Below are positions 50,961 through 58,258 of a stretch of 64,000 nucleotides of DNA, in pieces. The translations under genes and the position numbers were made by a program. The stretch is from RUG100 sp050953425 (GTDB lineage Bacteria > Bacillota > Clostridia > Peptostreptococcales > Anaerovoracaceae). Within the stretch, counting starts at the first letter, position 1, and the number at the start of each line of letters is the position of its first letter. Location: assembly GCA_050953425.1 (NCBI GenBank), contig JBMNMQ010000003.1, positions 1 through 64,000 of the forward strand, given 5' to 3'. The notes under the pieces are model-generated. The model searched no databases and was not told the origin of the DNA. It saw only the letters and a list, made by a program, of their open reading frames with translations.

Positions 50961-51596
50961 ATGAAAGAACGAGCAGTAAAACGAATACCGGTATTGATTC
51001 TGTCGGTCGTCATGGTACTGGCCATGATGACGGCGCTGCCGGGTGTCACCCAGGAGGCGTATGCGGGTGATCCGGTGACGGATCCAGCGACACTGACCTA
51101 TGCTAACAAAGCAGAAACGGGCATAAATCTTTTAGGGGTAACGGGTGACAAATCAGGCCCGGGCTGGAACTGGGACAGCACAGGCAAAGTCCTTACCCTG
51201 GATAATATCGAGATCCAGGGCAGAGAATATATGCCGCCTAACGGCAACGGTGTCACAAGAAGAATTGAATGCATCCAGCTGCCAAACAATCAGGGAGAAG
51301 TGAAGGTAGTTATCAAGGGGAACTGCTATTTCCACAACTGCAGCCAAGCGATCATGCCGGGAGTTAATGGAGATTCCGGCACAGATCTCAGACTGATGAA
51401 GGATTCATCCGGCGGCACGCTTTATATCAACGACGCTGGCAGTCCCTGGTTCAGATGCCAGAAAGTCACCGTCGACGGGCTTAAGATGGTCAGTGAGACG
51501 AAGGATGGAGCTAACGGTATACAGGTGGATATCGTGAATGGAGCGGATGTTTCGCTTACTGCATTAATACTACAAAAAATAATATTGAATATGTAG
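50961..51596 (+). CDS. Secreted protein, probably truncated surface protein
   Basis: About 211 residues, ATG 50961 with AGAGAGGAGG upstream. The signal peptide (VKRIPVLILSVVMVLAMMTALPGV) is clearly related to that of the protein at 47513, so the two genes share ancestry at their 5' ends. The mature part is beta-rich, with a repeated STGKVLTLDNIEI, IKGNCYFHNC, YINDAGS pattern typical of parallel-beta carbohydrate-binding surface domains. It ends abruptly (LILQKIILNM) inside an inverted repeat at 51564, so the 3' part has probably been replaced by the next gene cluster. Confidence 0.65.
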   Translation: MKERAVKRIPVLILSVVMVLAMMTALPGVTQEAYAGDPVTDPATLTYANKAETGINLLGVTGDKSGPGWNWDSTGKVLTLDNIEIQGREYMPPNGNGVTRRIECIQLPNNQGEVKVVIKGNCYFHNCSQAIMPGVNGDSGTDLRLMKDSSGGTLYINDAGSPWFRCQKVTVDGLKMVSETKDGANGIQVDIVNGADVSLTALILQKIILNM

Positions 51597-51613
51597 TATT
51601 AAAGTGGTAGCAT
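51564..51613 (+). promoter_or_regulatory. Promoter with dyad for the HTH cluster
   Basis: TTAATACTAC (51564-51573) and GTAGTATTAA (51593-51602) are perfect 10-base inverted repeats. TTGAAT (51585-51590), 17 bases, TAGCAT (51608-51613) is a plausible promoter whose spacer contains the right arm. The HTH protein encoded 22 bases downstream could bind here. Confidence 0.5.
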
Positions 51614-51635
51614 ATGACCATAAGGAGGCAGACTA

Positions 51636-52187
51636 GTGAAGACATATACTGTGAAGGAAATTGCAGAAATGCTTGGCACTAACCCCGAAACTGTTCGGAG
51701 ATGGATCCGTTCCGGAAAATTAAAAGCAGAGAAAAGCTCGCGGAAAGATGGAAATGTGGTTCAGGAAGAAGATCTTTACAAATATTTGAGAACAACATCC
51801 AGATATGCAGGGATCGCTGCCGGAATGGCGTCAACCAACTCACTGCTCGCCCTGTCATCAGTGATTGCTACTGCAGGTGCCGGAGTAATAGCGGCTTTAG
51901 TTTCATCAGGATTGAAGAAAAAAAATGAGGACGTTGAAATTTTTTACGATGATGTAAAAAAGACATTGGAGAATAATATTTCTGAGAGCCAGAGGTCAAT
52001 AGAGAGTAAGAAGTCAGCGATAGCTGAATTACAGGCGGAAATTAAAAGGGAGCAACAGAAAATAGAGGACTGCCATCTTGCTCTTGAACATTTTTCAGAT
52101 GCAATAAATACAACAGAGCATAATAAAAAGAAGGGATGGAATCAGACTGATGTCGGAAAAGAATGCTGTAGTAAAAAAGAACACTGA
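51636..52187 (+). CDS. Membrane-anchored HTH protein with coiled coil
   Basis: A 183-residue protein starting with GTG, with AAGGAGGCAGACTA upstream. Residues 1-50 are a MerR/excisionase-type HTH (YTVKEIAEMLGTNPETVRRWIR). Residues about 58-92 form one or two small Ala/Gly-rich hydrophobic helices (LLALSSVIATAGAGVIAAL). Residues about 100-160 are a coiled coil. The order DNA-binding, membrane, coiled coil is unusual. It overlaps the next gene by 38 bases. I do not know a named family; it may couple a membrane signal to its own promoter. Confidence 0.6.
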   Translation: MKTYTVKEIAEMLGTNPETVRRWIRSGKLKAEKSSRKDGNVVQEEDLYKYLRTTSRYAGIAAGMASTNSLLALSSVIATAGAGVIAALVSSGLKKKNEDVEIFYDDVKKTLENNISESQRSIESKKSAIAELQAEIKREQQKIEDCHLALEHFSDAINTTEHNKKKGWNQTDVGKECCSKKEH

Positions 52188-53241
52188 TCTTGTGCCAGAT
52201 GAGACATCGCCTGTTCCTACGACAGAAAGTAAGGCACTGTATGTAACCGTTGAAACGGAAGGAGTGGATTTCGAAGGACTTCTCGCAAGACTTACGCAGT
52301 ATGTGAATATTGGTGATGCTTTGGCTCATGTTGAGCGGCAGATGAAGTATGTGGTACAGATTCCTCTCAAAGATCAGGAAGCATTTAATGCCGGAGAGGT
52401 TTTCCTGAATCAGAACACGAAAACTGGCGTTCTGTGGCCTACATTGTACAAAACCGCTGAAAATGGGAAAAGACAGTTTGTAGATAATCTTCCCATCAAA
52501 GAGGAGGCGCTTGTAAAGGGCAATCCATTTGATGCGATTGCTATGGGCTGCCACAATATTTATATGCAGAAGCAGTTGAATGAGCTGTCTGAGATGATCA
52601 ATCGCACTTACAAGGTAGTAGAGCGGATTGAGCGTGGTCAGATGGATGATCGTATTGGCGAATTAAAGGCAGGCAGAGATCAGATTCTGCTTGCATTGAA
52701 GCTTGATCCTGAGCGTCGCAGCATAGAAATTGCTGAAGGGAGAGGTCATTTATTATCAGCACAGAAAAAGTTACTTCAGACTTTAAAGAGCCGAGTGGAA
52801 GGATTTACGCCGATCCCAGAAAGCGAATTAAAACGATTCTGGCTTGAATTCAGGCATCAGGGGATCCTGAAAGAAAGGGATGAGGAGTTCTCGGACATTC
52901 AGGAATACTATGGTTTTTACCTGGAGGCTACTCAGTTTCTTGCCGCATCCTACGCCATTTCCGGGGATATGGATGAGGCAGAAAGAGTCTTTGAAATAGC
53001 AAAAACAGAAATGGGTGAGATCAGCTTCGATTCCATGAAAACATTGGACTATATTCACAAGGAGACAAAAGAACTTTTCTATAACTGTCCGGAAGAATAT
53101 ATCGAAGCTGAAAAAGACGCGTGTATGGCTGATGCGAAAGACTACGATGTTATTGATGTGGAAGTGACAGGTCAAAAATTATTGGAGGTATTTGGAAATG
53201 TCCGAGAAGAAGAGATTTCAAAATCAGACGCTGAACAGTGA
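52150..53241 (+). CDS. Unrecognised 363-residue soluble protein
   Basis: A soluble protein that starts inside the upstream gene's end (38-base overlap). Residues about 30-130 are mixed alpha/beta (KALYVTVETEGVDFEGLLARL, YVVQIPLKDQEAF). Residues 135-340 are helical, with a TPR-like stretch (YYGFYLEATQFLAASYAISGDMDEAERVF). No catalytic motif is visible. It looks like a regulatory or scaffold protein, possibly a sensor of a defence cassette, but this is only inferred from the company it keeps. Confidence 0.55.
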   Translation: MSEKNAVVKKNTDLVPDETSPVPTTESKALYVTVETEGVDFEGLLARLTQYVNIGDALAHVERQMKYVVQIPLKDQEAFNAGEVFLNQNTKTGVLWPTLYKTAENGKRQFVDNLPIKEEALVKGNPFDAIAMGCHNIYMQKQLNELSEMINRTYKVVERIERGQMDDRIGELKAGRDQILLALKLDPERRSIEIAEGRGHLLSAQKKLLQTLKSRVEGFTPIPESELKRFWLEFRHQGILKERDEEFSDIQEYYGFYLEATQFLAASYAISGDMDEAERVFEIAKTEMGEISFDSMKTLDYIHKETKELFYNCPEEYIEAEKDACMADAKDYDVIDVEVTGQKLLEVFGNVREEEISKSDAEQ

Positions 53242-53383
53242 CGATTACAAAAAGACGGAGGACGAAGCGGAAACACTTAAAGATGGTATAACAGTAGCAG
53301 CTATCCTAGTACTGGCTGTTCCGGCGTTGAAAAAATACGGCCCGAAGTTGCTTAAAGGAGTTGCGTCAATTTTCAAAGCCTAA
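53198..53383 (+). CDS. 61-residue single-helix membrane protein
   Basis: Start MSEKKRFQNQ at 53198, with GGAGGTATTTGGAA upstream, inside the 3' end of the previous gene. A hydrophilic N-terminal half leads to one helix (GITVAAILVLAVPALKKYG) and a basic amphipathic end (PKLLKGVASIFKA). Short membrane peptides at the end of small operons are often effectors or pore-formers in toxin or defence systems; here the role is unknown. Confidence 0.55.
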   Translation: MSEKKRFQNQTLNSDDYKKTEDEAETLKDGITVAAILVLAVPALKKYGPKLLKGVASIFKA

Positions 53384-53404
53384 TGCAAGGAGGGGTACGA
53401 TAAT

Positions 53405-53656
53405 ATGTTGCTATATTCAACCATCTTAAGGATCAATGACAATCTGACCAAGGATAAATTCATTCAGCTGGTGATCGACTGGAATCAGTCAAGCCCGCAT
53501 CAGGACAATGTGATTCCAAATCTGTCTTGGAAGGGTGAGCGCAATATTCGTTATGGAAATGACTGGCTCTGGATGGATATTGAAGAATATCGAAATAAAA
53601 ATATTATAGCCGTGCGGTACGAAAAGAAAGAGGTGGATGGCACGGTATATTTTTAA
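53405..53656 (+). CDS. N-terminal part of a larger conserved protein, probably truncated
   Basis: An 83-residue frame with AAGGAGGGGTACGATAAT upstream. LLYSTILRINDNLTKDKFIQLV and WKGERNIRYGNDWLWMDIEEY look to me like the N-terminal domain of a longer Firmicute protein. Here it stops after KKEVDGTVYF, so it is probably cut short. It is the last gene of the four-gene HTH cluster, 21 bases after the membrane peptide gene. Confidence 0.5.
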   Translation: MLLYSTILRINDNLTKDKFIQLVIDWNQSSPHQDNVIPNLSWKGERNIRYGNDWLWMDIEEYRNKNIIAVRYEKKEVDGTVYF

Positions 53657-53788
53657 TTTATCTACATCTTTAAATTTTTCTTTTTGAGCGTAATGTAGAA
53701 GGGTGCAAATGTTTATAAATTATGTAGGAGCTTGCAACTCATACAGGAGAGTTTACTGGCAAGTCAATGTAGCGAGTGCAATTGAATG

Positions 53789-53830
53789 TGCCGAGAAAGC
53801 CTTGCTTTCTGGGCTTTCCCGGCATGTTCT
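53789..53830 (+). terminator. Terminator-like hairpin, cluster end
   Basis: TGCCGAGAAAGCC (53789-53801) pairs with GGCTTTCCCGGCA (53812-53824) with a single mismatch and is followed by TGTTCT. The T-run is weak. It lies between the HTH cluster and the convergent lysR gene; nothing else is seen between 53657 and 53994. Confidence 0.6.
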
Positions 53831-53994
53831 ACATTCTGGGCTTGGTATCAAAGACGGTCGGAAGATAGAATACTCTCTACTTTCTGCACTTGTTTTCATA
53901 ACTTCCGGTTCCGCCCGGCTGGTGAAGCTGAAACCTGATCGGCTCGGCTGTGCGGCACAGGATGCCGCAGCCGGCCCTTCGACGAACTTCGGGT

Positions 53995-54900
53995 TTATTG
54001 CATGCCCTTCCGGAATTCCGCGGTTTTTTCCTTTGCAATTTCGGTCATGCGCCGGAGATACTTTCCGTTTACATTCCCCGCGTCACAGGCTATGCCGTAG
54101 TCAAGGGTCCAGGAAAATTCGATTTTTCTCGCGATGTAGTTCCCCGCGGCCGGGAGGTCGAATTCCGGCATGATGCTCAGGCCGACTCCGCCGAGCATCA
54201 GAAGTCGTGCGGTTTTCGGCGAGTCGCAGTAGTGGATTGCCGAGGTCGGAAGCAGTCGGGACAGCTCCATCATCATTCCCTGGGATTCCTTCGGACAGCA
54301 GGAAATCTCCGGAAGGATCAGATCCTCGTCGACGAGATCGTGGGGCGCGACACGCTCCTTCTCTGCGAGCGGATGACCCGGCGGAAGCAGGATGTCATAG
54401 GGCGCTTCAAAGAGCAGTTCGAAGCGTGTGTTCTCCTGCATAACCGAATCCCGGGTGTAGGTAAAGACGAGGTCCGTCTTCCCGTCCCGGAACAGACTGA
54501 TCAGATCCTTGTAGGAGAATTGACGGAGAATAACATTTACTTTCGGGAACTCCCGGAGGAAATGTTCGAGTACGACGGGGATCAGCCGGTCGCTCAGAGC
54601 CGAGTCGGCGTAACCCACGGTGAGGATGGCCTCGTAGTCCGTCTTCGCGCGGGCGAGGGAATTTTTCGCGATGAGGATCCGGCTCAGGATCTCCCGCGCT
54701 TCATAATAAAAGCTTTTGCCCGCCGGCGTGAGCGAAACATGCTTCTTCGTGCGAAAGAAGAGCTGCACGCCGAGCTCTTCTTCAAGCAGGCGGATCTGAC
54801 GCGTCACCGTCGGCTGGGAAAGATAGAGGTTGGCGGACGCGACCGTAAAGTTCAGGGAATCCGCGACCTCAATGAAGCATTCCAGTTGTTTCCCGTTCAT
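53995..54900 (-). CDS. LysR-family regulator, divergent from the xdh-like operon
   Basis: A 301-residue protein, start MNGKQLECFIEVADS with GGGAGGATGTT upstream; the longer open frame upstream only translates a tandem repeat. The N-terminal winged HTH (NFTVASANLYLSQPTVTRQIRLLEEELG) is followed by a LysR substrate-binding domain (90-290). Divergent orientation from the molybdenum hydroxylase operon suggests it controls that operon in response to a substrate such as a purine or N-heterocycle. Confidence 0.9.
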   Translation of the reverse strand: MNGKQLECFIEVADSLNFTVASANLYLSQPTVTRQIRLLEEELGVQLFFRTKKHVSLTPAGKSFYYEAREILSRILIAKNSLARAKTDYEAILTVGYADSALSDRLIPVVLEHFLREFPKVNVILRQFSYKDLISLFRDGKTDLVFTYTRDSVMQENTRFELLFEAPYDILLPPGHPLAEKERVAPHDLVDEDLILPEISCCPKESQGMMMELSRLLPTSAIHYCDSPKTARLLMLGGVGLSIMPEFDLPAAGNYIARKIEFSWTLDYGIACDAGNVNGKYLRRMTEIAKEKTAEFRKGMQ

Positions 54901-54950
54901 AACATCCTCCCTCAAAATTCCGGAGAGCCGCGCGTCCCGGCGGGGCTTCC

Positions 54951-55112
54951 GCACCACACCGTCGCCCGGATGGAGCTCCGGCACCACACCGTCGCCCGGA
55001 TGGAGCTCCGGCACCACACCGTCGCCCGGATGAAGCTCCGGCACCACACCGTCGCCCGGCGGAGCTCCGGCACCACACCGTCGCCCGGATGAAGCCCCGG
55101 CACCATACCGTA
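54951..55112. repeat. GC-rich 30-bp tandem repeat (five copies plus a part)
   Basis: Units begin GCACCACACCGTCGCCCGGA and are 30 bases long (starts 54951, 54981, 55011, 55041, 55070; the fourth is 29 bases), with a partial sixth. They lie in the LysR leader, between its start codon and the shared promoter region. Copies differ by few bases, so the array is young or kept homogeneous. Confidence 0.85.
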
Positions 55113-55238
55113 TTGTATCTGTAAAACATACGACTCCGGCATTTCTTGTTGTTCGCCCCGGCGGCAGCGCGGGGAAACCCCGTAATTTCGCCGGAAAACG
55201 GCCGCTTCCGGACGCCTCCTAAGTAATTCATTATCTGA

Positions 55239-55400
55239 ATTGATAATACCATAATTCAATTAAATTTTCCAATTAATCCATGCTAAAATCATCACAGAGA
55301 AAAGACTTTCAATTGCAGAGGACATTCAATGGCAGGAGAAAGACATTCAATGAATGACTTTCAATTGCCGAGGGAAGAAATTCAATTGCAAAGGAGTGAA
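55239..55400 (+). promoter_or_regulatory. Operator and leader motifs of the xdh-like operon
   Basis: ATTGA (55239-55243) and TCAAT (55256-55260), 12 bases apart, form a LysR-type dyad. TGCTAAAAT near 55282 is an extended -10 candidate. The leader then has five TTCAAT motifs (TTCAATTGCAGAGGA near 55310, and later variants ending in GGCAGGAG, GCCGAGGG and GCAAAGGAG), the last being the ribosome site region of the first gene. They may be binding half-sites or duplicated ribosome-site-like elements. Confidence 0.5.
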
Positions 55401-55404
55401 GCGG

Positions 55405-55926
55405 ATGGATAAAGTGACATTGAACGTCAACGGAACGACCTACGAGTTCTCCGTCGGGGAGAGCTTTGGTCAGATTCCGGCGAGCGAGATCCTGCTGGAT
55501 ACTCTCCGGAACCGGCTCGGCCTCAAGGCAGCCAAGAAGTCCTGCGAAGAGGGCGCCTGCGGGTGCTGCACGGTCATCAAGGACGGCAAGGCCGTTCCCT
55601 CGTGCATGCTGCTCACGGCAGACTGCGACGGCTCGAAGATCACGACCCTCGAGGGGCTGCAGGATCCGGAGACCGGCGAACTCTCGAAGGTGCAGCAGGC
55701 ATTTATCGACTACTACGCCTTTCAGTGCGGCTTCTGCACGCCGGGCATCATCATGACAGCGACGGCGCTTCTCGACGAGAATCCGAACCCGACCGAGGAG
55801 GAAGTGAGGGACGCGCTCAGCGGAAATTACTGTCGCTGCATCAGCCACTACCACGTGTTTGAGGCGATTGACTCCGTCACCGGAAAGGGCAGGAGCCTGG
55901 ACGAAAAATGGGAGGGCAGGCGATGA
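55405..55926 (+). CDS. Molybdenum hydroxylase 2Fe-2S subunit
   Basis: A 173-residue protein, ATG 55405 with AAAGGAGTGAAGCGG upstream. The N-terminal plant-type ferredoxin domain has the CEEGACGCC cysteines (about residues 47-55) with a further Cys in VPSCML. The helical domain has CGFCTPGI and the last pair in YCRCISHYH, where CRCTGY is more usual. It passes electrons from the molybdenum site to FAD. It starts a three-gene operon and overlaps the next start. Confidence 0.92.
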   Translation: MDKVTLNVNGTTYEFSVGESFGQIPASEILLDTLRNRLGLKAAKKSCEEGACGCCTVIKDGKAVPSCMLLTADCDGSKITTLEGLQDPETGELSKVQQAFIDYYAFQCGFCTPGIIMTATALLDENPNPTEEEVRDALSGNYCRCISHYHVFEAIDSVTGKGRSLDEKWEGRR

Positions 55927-58247
55927 AACATTTCAATGATGAAAATTACAGACCCGACAATTACCGCTATATCGGCAAGGTGAACGCCCCCCGGAAGGAC
56001 GCGAAGGACATCGTCACCGGCAAAGCCACGTTCCTGGACGATTTCGATCTTCCGAACATGCTGATCGGCCGGTCGCTCCGTTCTCCGTACGCCCATGCGA
56101 GGATCACAAAGATCGACACGGAGAAGGCAAAGAAGGTCAACGGCGTCGCTGCCGTCCTGACCTACAAGGACGTTGACCCGAACTGGAAGATGGGGTGGCC
56201 GCCGATGAAACCGATTCTCGCCGAGGAGGTCATGTACGTCGGCGATCCGGTCGCGTTCGTTGCGGCGGAGAGTGCGGAGATCGCCAATGAGGCGATGAAG
56301 CTCATCGAGGTCGAGTACGAGGAACTGCCGGCAGTGACCGATGCCCTCGAGGCGAGAAAGCCGGGCGCACCGCAGCTCTACCCGGACCTTTTCAAGAACA
56401 ACGAGGTAACACCGGGATACCCGCCGTTCCAGAAGGACGGCCCGTTCTGGCACCTCATGAAGGGCGATCCGGACGAGGGCTTCAAGCAGTGCGAATTTAT
56501 TGCCGAGGATACCGTCGAGTTCGCGAAGATGCCCGCACCCGCGGCGCCGGAGGCGCCCGGAGCGATCGTGCGCTGGGACGGCGGCCACGATTTCACCGTG
56601 TGGTGCGACACCCAGTCCGGCTATATCTGCAAGATTTTGAATTCATCGGTGATCCCGGAAATCAACCTCGATGTTCGCACTTTCAACGTCGGCGGTTCCT
56701 ACGGCAACAAACAGTCGCAGGTTGTCCAGGTCATGTCCGCGGCTCTGCTCGCGATGAAGACCAACCGGCCGGTCAAGGTGTTTCAGACGAAGCATGAACA
56801 GATGTGCTGCTTTGAAACGAGACTGGGAAGCCAGGTGCACGCGAAGATCGGCATGGATGCGGACGGTGTGGTGCGGGCCGTGAAGGCGGACTGGACCGTC
56901 GACACCGGCTGCATCAGCAACGCGACCCAGGGACAGATCGGCGTCGGCATCGGCGAGACGCAGCTCGTCATGGCGAAATGCCCGAACTGGGATCTCGACA
57001 CGCACCTGATCGCGACCAACAAGCAGCCGGCCGGCATCGTCCGCGGCTACGGCGGCCAGGAGCTCAACTCCTGCCTGTCGCTGCTCATGGGACGCACGAT
57101 GCGCACGGGTAATTTCGACCCGGTTGAAGTCTACAAGAAGAATTACGTCGGCGAAGGCGATGTCTATACCTGGCGCGACGGCCGTGAATGGCAGGCCCAT
57201 TCGGTGAACTATGTGAAAGCCATCGATGACTGCGCGAACCAGTTTCACTGGAAGGATAAGTGGAAGGGCTGGGGCATCCCGACCTGGGAGTCCGAGGACG
57301 GAAAGATTGTCCGCGGCGTCGGATGCGGCATCATCGGAAATGCGGATATCGGCGAGGATAACACGGAAGCTTATGTTCGCGTCGTGCCGGATCTCTTCGA
57401 CGACAAGTCCCACATTGTTCTTCAGACCAACGTCACCGAGTCCGGCATGGGACAGCGGTCCAATCTGGCGAAGATGGTCGCGGAGATTCTCAACGTTCCG
57501 TACGATATGATCCAGATCACTCCGCCGGAGACGAAAATCAATCCGACCGGCTTCGGCCTCTGCGGGAGCCGCGGCACGATCACCTACGGCCACGCGGTTT
57601 CCAGCGCGGCGGAGGATCTGCGGGACAAGCTCAAAAAGCTCGCCGAGCCGTACCTCGAGGTCACCGCGGACAGCATGGTGCTCGAAAACTACGGCGTCGC
57701 GACGGTGGCGAGACCGGGCAAGTTCGTGACCTGGAAGAAGCTCATTCCGCAGGATCTGACACTCACCGGCTACGGCCAGCATCTGGAGAATTTCTCCACC
57801 CCGAACATGTTCATTGTATTCCTCGAAGTGGAGGTAAATAAGGAGACCGGACAGGTGAAGGTGCTGCACATGCAGGGCGGTACGGACTGCGGTCAGATCA
57901 TCGACCCGGCGATGCTGGAGATGCAGGCGCAGGGCGGCATCGGCTCCGCTTCCCTCGACACGGCGCTCTACGAGGAGCATATCATCGACCCGCCGACGAA
58001 GCGGACGCTGACCTACGACATGATCGAGTACAAGTGGCGTCCGTTCAACGATTTTCCGACTTACGACACCTGCTTCCTGGAGTCCCAGTTCGACACCTTC
58101 CAGTTCCGCGCGACGGGCGTCGGCGAGATCGCCGGTGCGGCTGCCGCGAGCGCGACGATGCAGGCCATCTCTAATGCGATCGGCGTGCAGGTATCCACGT
58201 ATCCGGCAACCCCGGATGTGATTTTAAAGGCACTTGGAAAAGTCTGA
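55923..58247 (+). CDS. Molybdopterin-binding hydroxylase large subunit (XdhA/CoxL-like)
   Basis: About 774 residues, ATG 55923 with GGGAGGGCAGGCG upstream; its start overlaps the ferredoxin gene end by 4 bases. The N-terminal aldehyde oxidase a/b hammerhead (KDIVTGKATFLDDFDLPNML) is followed by the Mo-pterin domain: VGGSYGNKQSQ replaces the usual GGGFGGK, then RGYGGQELNS, GLCGSRGT and the final GVGEIAGAAAASA with the conserved active-site Glu. The substrate may be a purine, nicotinate or similar ring; it cannot be fixed from sequence. Located with an FAD subunit that has an NAD(P)H module. Confidence 0.92.
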   Translation: MKHFNDENYRPDNYRYIGKVNAPRKDAKDIVTGKATFLDDFDLPNMLIGRSLRSPYAHARITKIDTEKAKKVNGVAAVLTYKDVDPNWKMGWPPMKPILAEEVMYVGDPVAFVAAESAEIANEAMKLIEVEYEELPAVTDALEARKPGAPQLYPDLFKNNEVTPGYPPFQKDGPFWHLMKGDPDEGFKQCEFIAEDTVEFAKMPAPAAPEAPGAIVRWDGGHDFTVWCDTQSGYICKILNSSVIPEINLDVRTFNVGGSYGNKQSQVVQVMSAALLAMKTNRPVKVFQTKHEQMCCFETRLGSQVHAKIGMDADGVVRAVKADWTVDTGCISNATQGQIGVGIGETQLVMAKCPNWDLDTHLIATNKQPAGIVRGYGGQELNSCLSLLMGRTMRTGNFDPVEVYKKNYVGEGDVYTWRDGREWQAHSVNYVKAIDDCANQFHWKDKWKGWGIPTWESEDGKIVRGVGCGIIGNADIGEDNTEAYVRVVPDLFDDKSHIVLQTNVTESGMGQRSNLAKMVAEILNVPYDMIQITPPETKINPTGFGLCGSRGTITYGHAVSSAAEDLRDKLKKLAEPYLEVTADSMVLENYGVATVARPGKFVTWKKLIPQDLTLTGYGQHLENFSTPNMFIVFLEVEVNKETGQVKVLHMQGGTDCGQIIDPAMLEMQAQGGIGSASLDTALYEEHIIDPPTKRTLTYDMIEYKWRPFNDFPTYDTCFLESQFDTFQFRATGVGEIAGAAAASATMQAISNAIGVQVSTYPATPDVILKALGKV

Positions 58248-58258
58248 GGAGGTCCAAT

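Noticed and set aside
54951..55112. CRISPR array
   Set aside because: Units of about 30 bases are directly adjacent with no variable spacers, and no cas genes are present.
54869..55259. Open frames through the 30-bp tandem repeat (repetitive Pro/Gly-rich translations on both strands)
   Set aside because: They result from a repeat unit whose length is divisible by three; LysR has a good start and ribosome site at 54900, downstream of the array.
56643..57980. 445-codon minus-strand open frame antisense to the molybdopterin subunit
   Set aside because: Shadow of the plus-strand gene, no ribosome site and no recognisable domain.
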